Part shown: positions 59,278 to 64,000 of the stretch, piece by piece
Position numbering within the stretch: position 1 is the first letter of the stretch
Layout of the letters: every line of letters starts with the position of its first letter
Assembly (NCBI GenBank): GCA_001310455.1
Contig: BAXG01000003.1
Coordinates: 156,013-220,012 of the forward strand
DNA length: 64,000 nt
Direction of reading: 5' to 3'
Source: Photobacterium sp. JCM 19050
GTDB lineage: Bacteria > Pseudomonadota > Gammaproteobacteria > Enterobacterales > Vibrionaceae
Position numbers and translations under genes: made by a program
The notes under the pieces: model-generated
The model's database searches: none
Seen by the model: only the letters and a program-made list of their open reading frames with translations
Told to the model about the DNA's origin: nothing

Positions 59278-59994
59278 ATGGACAACCTTACATATCCTTC
59301 TAGCAGGGAACTTTCGCTCTTTGATCAGTTGCCGGGATGCTGGGGATGTAAAGACCGTGATTCGGTCTTTGTCTATGCGAACCAAGAGTATGCTGATCTC
59401 ATTGGGGTTGCGCATCCTGAGAACTGTGTTGGCATGCACTACCGGGATCTTCCAAGCCCGCTGGAGCAATTTGCCAGTACCTTTCGAGAGCAGGACAGGT
59501 ATGTTCTAAAAACCGGCCGCAGGCTGAGTATTCTCAACGTTCATCCGTTTTCAGATGGCGTTTGGCGTGCTCACCTGGTTACAAAAGCCCCATGGCGTGA
59601 CAGTCAAGGCAATACGCTGGGCACCTTGTTTTTTGGACAACAGTTAAAAGACGCTGCTGTCTTGGAAGCAGGCTACCAGGTTTTCCGAGCCATGCATTTT
59701 ACCGACTGTTCGTCATACTCAATCAAGCTGACTCATCCAAAAGATGAGCTTTCATTGAGTCCAAGGGAATCTGAAGCGCTTTTCCTGATGCTTTACGGGA
59801 AAAAACCTCAGTTCATTGCCAACGTCCTGGGCGTTACGGTGAAAACCCTTGAAAACTATGTCTGCAAATTGCGGGTGAAGTTTTCCGCTTCCAGCAAGTC
59901 AGAACTGATTGAGAAAGCCATAGATGCCGGATTTGGCTCTCAGATTCCTTCCTCACTGTTTAAAAAACAGCTATCGGTCATTCTGAAAGGTTAA
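59278..59994 (+). CDS. PAS domain LuxR-type transcriptional regulator
   Basis: About 238 aa. The N-terminal PAS domain starts PGCWGCKDRDSVFVYANQEYADL and has a following PAS-typical GMHYRDLPSP. The C-terminal LuxR HTH is LSPRESEALFLMLYGKKPQF, NVLGVTVKTLENYVCKLRVK. The start is ATG 59278, since an upstream frame to 59152 overlaps the terminator. No receiver domain or autoinducer domain. It could respond to a small molecule or redox via PAS. Convergent with pdxH. Confidence 0.85.
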   Translation: MDNLTYPSSRELSLFDQLPGCWGCKDRDSVFVYANQEYADLIGVAHPENCVGMHYRDLPSPLEQFASTFREQDRYVLKTGRRLSILNVHPFSDGVWRAHLVTKAPWRDSQGNTLGTLFFGQQLKDAAVLEAGYQVFRAMHFTDCSSYSIKLTHPKDELSLSPRESEALFLMLYGKKPQFIANVLGVTVKTLENYVCKLRVKFSASSKSELIEKAIDAGFGSQIPSSLFKKQLSVILKG

Positions 59995-59997
59995 AAA

Positions 59998-60025
59998 AAG
60001 CCCCCGTCCCAGGGGGCTTCTCTTT
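59998..60025. terminator. Bidirectional terminator between the PAS-LuxR gene and pdxH
   Basis: AAGCCCCC-GTCCCA-GGGGGCTT with A-rich and T-rich flanks. Confidence 0.85.
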
Positions 60026-60046
60026 ACTTTACACAAACAGCGCAAG

Positions 60047-60688
60047 TTATGGCGCAAGACGCTCAATATCCCACTCACCCTCGCCGTTTTCACCGGTATA
60101 AATAAATCGGTCATGGAGACGATGCTCACCGCCCTGCCAGAATTCCATTGAGTTGATTTTCACCCGGAACCCGCCCCAGAACGTCGGCAACGGAACTTCT
60201 CCTTTTGAGAACTTTTGCTTGAGCTCCATAAATTTGCCCTCAAGCGCAGCCCTTGCAGAAAGGCGGCTACTCTGATGGGATGCCCAGGCAGCAATCTGGC
60301 TCTCTTTCGGGCGCGACGTGAAATACTTCATCACTTCCATGGTGCCAAGCTTCTCTGCAGTACCGGTGAGATGGACCTGCCGTTCAAGGTAGTGCCACGG
60401 GAAGTGAAGGCTGATTTTGTTGTTCTCTTTCAACTGGCCGGCCTTGCGACTGCCCAGATTGGTATAAAAGACGAACCCCTGGTGGTCATAGTGCTTGAGC
60501 AACACGATTCGCTGGAACGGTTGGCCTTCAGAGTCCACCGTCGCAATCGTCATTGCGGTTGGGTCAGGCAACTTTGCTTCAATGGCCTGCTGCATCCACT
60601 TGTCAAACAGGGCTAACGGATCGGCAGGAAGATCCTTTCTCCTTAAACCACCTTGCGTATATTCTCTCCGAATATCATAGAGATCCAT
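60047..60688 (-). CDS. pdxH: Pyridoxine/pyridoxamine 5'-phosphate oxidase
   Basis: FMN-dependent oxidase of 213 aa, making pyridoxal 5'-phosphate. N-terminal [20 protein letters not shown] is diagnostic; [30 protein letters not shown] and the C-terminal [16 protein letters not shown] and WDIERLAP end are conserved. GGGAGGCAACA precedes ATG 60688. A longer frame to 60730 lacks support. Confidence 0.95.
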   Translation of the reverse strand: MDLYDIRREYTQGGLRRKDLPADPLALFDKWMQQAIEAKLPDPTAMTIATVDSEGQPFQRIVLLKHYDHQGFVFYTNLGSRKAGQLKENNKISLHFPWHYLERQVHLTGTAEKLGTMEVMKYFTSRPKESQIAAWASHQSSRLSARAALEGKFMELKQKFSKGEVPLPTFWGGFRVKINSMEFWQGGEHRLHDRFIYTGENGEGEWDIERLAP

Positions 60689-60841
60689 TGTTGCCTCCCG
60701 GTAAAAACGTCTTTTCCCTGCCCAGGACAAGCGAAAGAACGCCTTCGGGCAGAAAGTATGATTTCCGGCTCATTTTGCGTGCAGCCAAATGGAATGACAA
60801 CCCTTGCCTGTCATAATAACCCGGTACAGGAAAAGGAGTTT

Positions 60842-62646
60842 ATGGTGCACAGGTCCCGTTTAATAGCCGGCGCAGTGATGCTTGGCCTTATTTTGACAAC
60901 AGCGGTCGGTACGGCGACTTATCACCAAAGCAGCCAGATACAGATCAGTAAAATCGCCGATGATGTGGAACGGTTGGAAGAAAAACTGCTGGCAGAGCTT
61001 GGCCGGTTCAGTGAAATCCCGGAATTGCTTTCCACCGATCCCCGCTTGCTGCGCGTACTTCGCGTTCCAAGCAACAAAATGCTGACCAAAGACACCAACC
61101 ACCTTCTGAAAGAGTGGGCCGAGCGGCTTGACGCGGATACGCTCTATCTGCTTGATAAAGAGGGAACCACGCTGGCCTCCAGCAACTATGACAAACCAAT
61201 CAGTTTTGTAGGAGAAAACTACAGCTATCGGCCCTACTTTCAACAGGCTATTGAGGGACAGACAGGTCGGTACTATGCGTTGGGATCACGCTCAGACAAA
61301 CGAGGCTACTATTTTTCAGCACCGGTTTATGACAAAGGCGTTATTATCGGGTGATCACCCTGAAAGTTGATCTCTCAATCATTGAACAAGTCTGGAAGTA
61401 TCAGTCTTACGATTATGCCATTACTGATCAACTTGGCGTCGTGTTTTACAGCTCCCGCTCAGGCTGGCTTTTCCAGTCTCTGGTACAACTGACACCGGCA
61501 CAAAAATCAGCCATTCATTCATCCCGCCGTTACGGTGATACCCCTCTTAATTATCTCAGTGCAGAAACGTCTTTGGACAACCTGCTCGACAGCCACCAAC
61601 TCTCTCTTGGGCTAAATGTATACCGTCGCGAGTCAATGCTGGCTTCTTCACGCAGCGCTGAAGACGCCGGATGGGTGCTGGTAGGCTTTACCCCCACTTC
61701 AACGGTTTATGGCGCTGTGGTCGGCGTTTCAGCCTTATTTGCCACTTTCTACAGCCTCATTGCGCTCGTTGGGCTGAGCATTACCCAAACAATCATTGCT
61801 AAACGCCGTCTGGCTGAGCTGAACAACCAACTGGAACATCAGGTCGCTGAGCGGACAGAATCCCTGCAAAACGCCAACCAGGAGCTCAGGATCACGCTGG
61901 AGCAGTACGACCAAACGCAACAGGTTTTAAAGTCCACTGAGGATGAATTGATACAAGCGGCTAAACTGGCGATGCTGGGTGAGCTTTCTGCCAGTATCAA
62001 CCACGAAATCAACCAACCTTTAGCGGCCATGCGCACCTATGCAGAAAATGGGATTAAGGCCATGGACCGGAACAAGTACGCGCTGGTGGCCGAAAATCTG
62101 AAAGAAATTGTCAGGCTAAACACAATGGCGACCGAAATCATCGCCCGGTTTAAGGTGTTTGCCCGCAAATCCCACCAGGCGTCATCCCACAGTGCTCAGC
62201 TTCATGATGTCGTGGTTTCAGCCATCAATCTCACCAAGGCCAATATGCTGAAACACGGCATCATTATCAAAGTGGATCCCATCCCCCAACCGTGCCAGGT
62301 CTACGCGGATGCCGTCCAGCTCGAGCAGGTCATCATCAACCTGCTGACCAATGCCGTCCATGTGCTTTCAGAAACACCGTCCCCGCAACTAGGCATTTAC
62401 ACCTCTATCCACAAAGACTCTGTATCCGTCCATGTATGGGATAACGGGCCGGGTATTGATAACGATATGAAGAAACAGATATTCAATCCTTTCTTTACCA
62501 CCAAGAAAGACGGTCTGGGACTTGGGCTTACCATCTCACGGCGTATTCTCGATGCCTTTTCAGGTTCGTTACGCGTTGCCGATCACCCAAACGGTGGCGC
62601 TGAATTTATCGTCACCGTTCCCGGCCACAATGAGGAATCAGCATGA
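60842..62646 (+). CDS. DctB-like sensor histidine kinase, one frame break
   Basis: About 601 aa. TM1 at residues 7-27, a periplasmic double-PAS/dCache sensor (SYRPYFQQAIEGQTGRYYAL and YDYAITDQLGVVFYSS), TM2 around residue 300, coiled coil, then HisKA (SASINHEINQPLAAMRTYAE, phospho-His in HE) and HATPase_c (NLLTNAVHVL, VWDNGPGID, GLGLGLTISRRIL). Frame is broken near 61,350 where a G is missing in ATCGGGGTGATC. AAAGGAG precedes ATG 60842. ATGA overlap with the response regulator. In DctB the sensor binds C4-dicarboxylates. Confidence 0.9.
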
Positions 62647-63947
62647 CACGTAACGTCATTTTCATTGACGATGAGAGAAGCATCCGGCACTCCCTCTCCC
62701 AAACGTTGGAGCTGGAAGACTATGAGGTCAACGCCTTTGCTTCGGCCAAAGATGCATTGACTGAACTCGATAGCCTGTTCGACGGAGTCATTATCACTGA
62801 CATCAATATGCCGGGAATCGATGGTATCGAGTTTTTGCGGCGGGCATTGGTCATCGATGACGAATTTCAGGTTATTGTTCTTACCGGGCACGGCGATATC
62901 TCTACCGCTGTTGAGGCTATGCGGCTCGGCGCGTATGACTTTCTGGAAAAACCGTTTTCAACAGAACACCTTCTGGATGTCGTCAAACGGGCAGCAGATA
63001 AACGCCAACTGATTCTGGAAAACCGTGAGCTTCGTGATGAACTGGCCGCACAAAGCAGCCCAGGCCCCCGGATTCTGGGGAATGCTCCCGCAATCAAACA
63101 ACTGCGGCGGGTATTGACCCACCTCAAAACCGGCTCATCCGCCATTCATTTTCAGGGGGAACCCGGAACCGGGCGCTCTCTCTCAGCACGTTTTTTCCAC
63201 GACCACAGCAGCAATGGCTCCAGCCCTTTTGTCAAAATCAGTTGCCAGTCCGCCGGCTCACAGTCACTTGAGAGTGAGTTATTCGAAAAAAATGCCGGAG
63301 GAAATAACCTCCTGAATGCATCCAGCGGCGGTACGCTCTTCCTTGCTGACATTGATAAATTGTCACCACAGAGCCAATCAGCACTTCTCCAGCAGCTAAA
63401 AGCTTACAAAATGGAAGACCCAAAGGGTTGCCGGATACTGTCTTCGAGTGAAAGTGACCTAAAGCGCCAGACAGACAAAGGAAATTTCAACGCTGATCTG
63501 TTTGATTTCCTCGATTTTGTACCGGTTCATCTCCCCCCACTTCGAGAGCGCAAGGAAGACATCCTGACGTTGTATAACAACTTCACCCGCACTGTCGCCT
63601 CCCGCTATGGACTGGTAGTACCGCACATTGAGCCGGACCTTGAGGCCCAATTGCTGTCCCACCGTTGGCCGGGGAACGTCAGGGAACTCAGAAACGTGGC
63701 CGAAAGACACGTATTGCTGGGGGAAACCTTTGACCGGGAACGAGCCATCGCAATGGAAAACAACCCGGCTGAGCTGACGCTGGCCGACCGCGTATCCCGA
63801 TTTGAGTATTCAGTGCTTCGTGATGCCCTCACACGTCATGGTGGCCGGTTAAAGGAAGTCCAGGAAGAACTGGGGCTGGCAAGGAAAACCCTTTACGACA
63901 AGATGAGAAAACATTGTCTCGAAAAAGAAGATTTCAAAATTCAATAA
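62643..63947 (+). CDS. DctD-like response regulator with degenerate AAA+ domain
   Basis: 434 aa: receiver domain with phospho-Asp in IITDINMPGIDG and Lys in FLEKPFS, then an NtrC-type AAA+ domain and a Fis-type HTH (LGLARKTLYDKMRKH). The AAA+ part is damaged in function: Walker A reads GEPGTGRS (Arg for Lys), Walker B reads LFLADIDK instead of LFLDEI, and the GAFTGA loop that contacts sigma-54 is absent between ELFEKN and SGGTLFL. It is in frame and otherwise complete. It may regulate without sigma-54 ATPase action. Pairs with the upstream kinase. Confidence 0.9.
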   Translation: MTRNVIFIDDERSIRHSLSQTLELEDYEVNAFASAKDALTELDSLFDGVIITDINMPGIDGIEFLRRALVIDDEFQVIVLTGHGDISTAVEAMRLGAYDFLEKPFSTEHLLDVVKRAADKRQLILENRELRDELAAQSSPGPRILGNAPAIKQLRRVLTHLKTGSSAIHFQGEPGTGRSLSARFFHDHSSNGSSPFVKISCQSAGSQSLESELFEKNAGGNNLLNASSGGTLFLADIDKLSPQSQSALLQQLKAYKMEDPKGCRILSSSESDLKRQTDKGNFNADLFDFLDFVPVHLPPLRERKEDILTLYNNFTRTVASRYGLVVPHIEPDLEAQLLSHRWPGNVRELRNVAERHVLLGETFDRERAIAMENNPAELTLADRVSRFEYSVLRDALTRHGGRLKEVQEELGLARKTLYDKMRKHCLEKEDFKIQ

Positions 63948-63987
63948 TTACCTTCGTAATTTCGTGCTTGATAGCATAGCTGGTGTA

Positions 63988-64000
63988 TATACCCAAGCCA
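63988..64000 (+). repeat. Left end of another MITE-like copy at the window edge
   Basis: TATACCCAAGCCA matches the element's terminal repeat; the remainder lies outside. Confidence 0.6.

Noticed and set aside
1204..63947. Treating all split genes as true pseudogenes
   Set aside because: The breaks are mostly one-base homopolymer changes spread over core and accessory genes, with otherwise intact catalytic motifs; sequencing error is simpler.
1..64000. CRISPR arrays, rRNA operons, prophage or integrase genes
   Set aside because: No regularly spaced repeats, rRNA sequence, phage structural genes or integrase motifs were seen.

Overview
The window looks like chromosomal DNA of a marine gammaproteobacterium, most likely a member of the Vibrionaceae (Enterovibrio/Grimontia/Photobacterium/Vibrio-like). 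Supporting features are a putP/putA locus with a free-standing aldehyde-dehydrogenase-like gene between them, proVWX, a MelR-like regulator, a CreA lipoprotein, RarD, two near-identical tRNA-Ser(TGA) genes with tRNA-Asn, and a repeat with TATACCCAAACCACC ends of a type seen in this family. The family-level assignment is inference; no rRNA or core marker settles it.

Layout. 0-8.5 kb: the 5' part of a PQQ-dependent alcohol dehydrogenase, then a sugar locus (DUF5107-TPR protein, sugar porter, ROK repressor, aldose 1-epimerase) with a strong palindromic operator. 8.7-17.2 kb: alpha-galactoside locus with MelA (GH4), a dipeptide-type ABC transporter and a divergent MelR-like activator. 17.2-26.1 kb: polyol operon (MalFGK/SmoEFGK-type ABC importer, D-arabinitol/mannitol-type dehydrogenase, sorbitol-dehydrogenase-like SDR, xylulokinase, AraC regulator). 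26.4-35 kb: a small protein with a C-terminal c-type heme motif beside a diguanylate cyclase, SMR pump, MsrB, outer-membrane protein, MazG-like hydrolase, RarD and a membrane GGDEF-EAL protein. 35-38.9 kb: tRNA-Ser / HEPN gene / tRNA-Ser / tRNA-Asn, amidase, AraC-GyrI regulator. 39-45 kb: a 267-bp MITE-like element, LhgO, a Fic-YhfG toxin-antitoxin pair, proVWX. 45-52 kb: small secreted proteins, CreA, FAH-family enzyme, HAD phosphatase, then a poorly understood operon (NifU-like scaffold, GGGtGRT protein, family II pyrophosphatase-like protein, UspA) behind a strongly self-complementary leader. 52-58.5 kb: putP, the ALDH-like gene, putA and an AraC regulator. 58.5-64 kb: a candidate small RNA, PAS-LuxR regulator, PdxH and a DctB/DctD-like two-component system whose response regulator lacks the sigma-54 contact loop.

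How the genes work together. Much of the window imports and opens up sugars, polyols, proline and betaine, each pathway with its own local regulator (ROK, MelR-like, two other AraC proteins). A second theme is signalling: c-di-GMP enzymes, a PAS-LuxR protein and a two-component pair.

Quality warning. About 20 genes are interrupted by roughly 35-40 single-base frame breaks. Most of those I checked lie in short homopolymer runs, and even one of the tRNA-Ser copies has lost a G from a GGG run. The simplest explanation is uncorrected sequencing indels, so such genes are given here as one span with the breaks described, not as true pseudogenes. The features with the best claim to novelty are the NifU-like/GGGtGRT operon and its leader, the candidate sRNA near 59.0-59.2 kb, the HEPN gene between twin tRNA-Ser genes, the heme protein/cyclase pair and the degenerate DctD.
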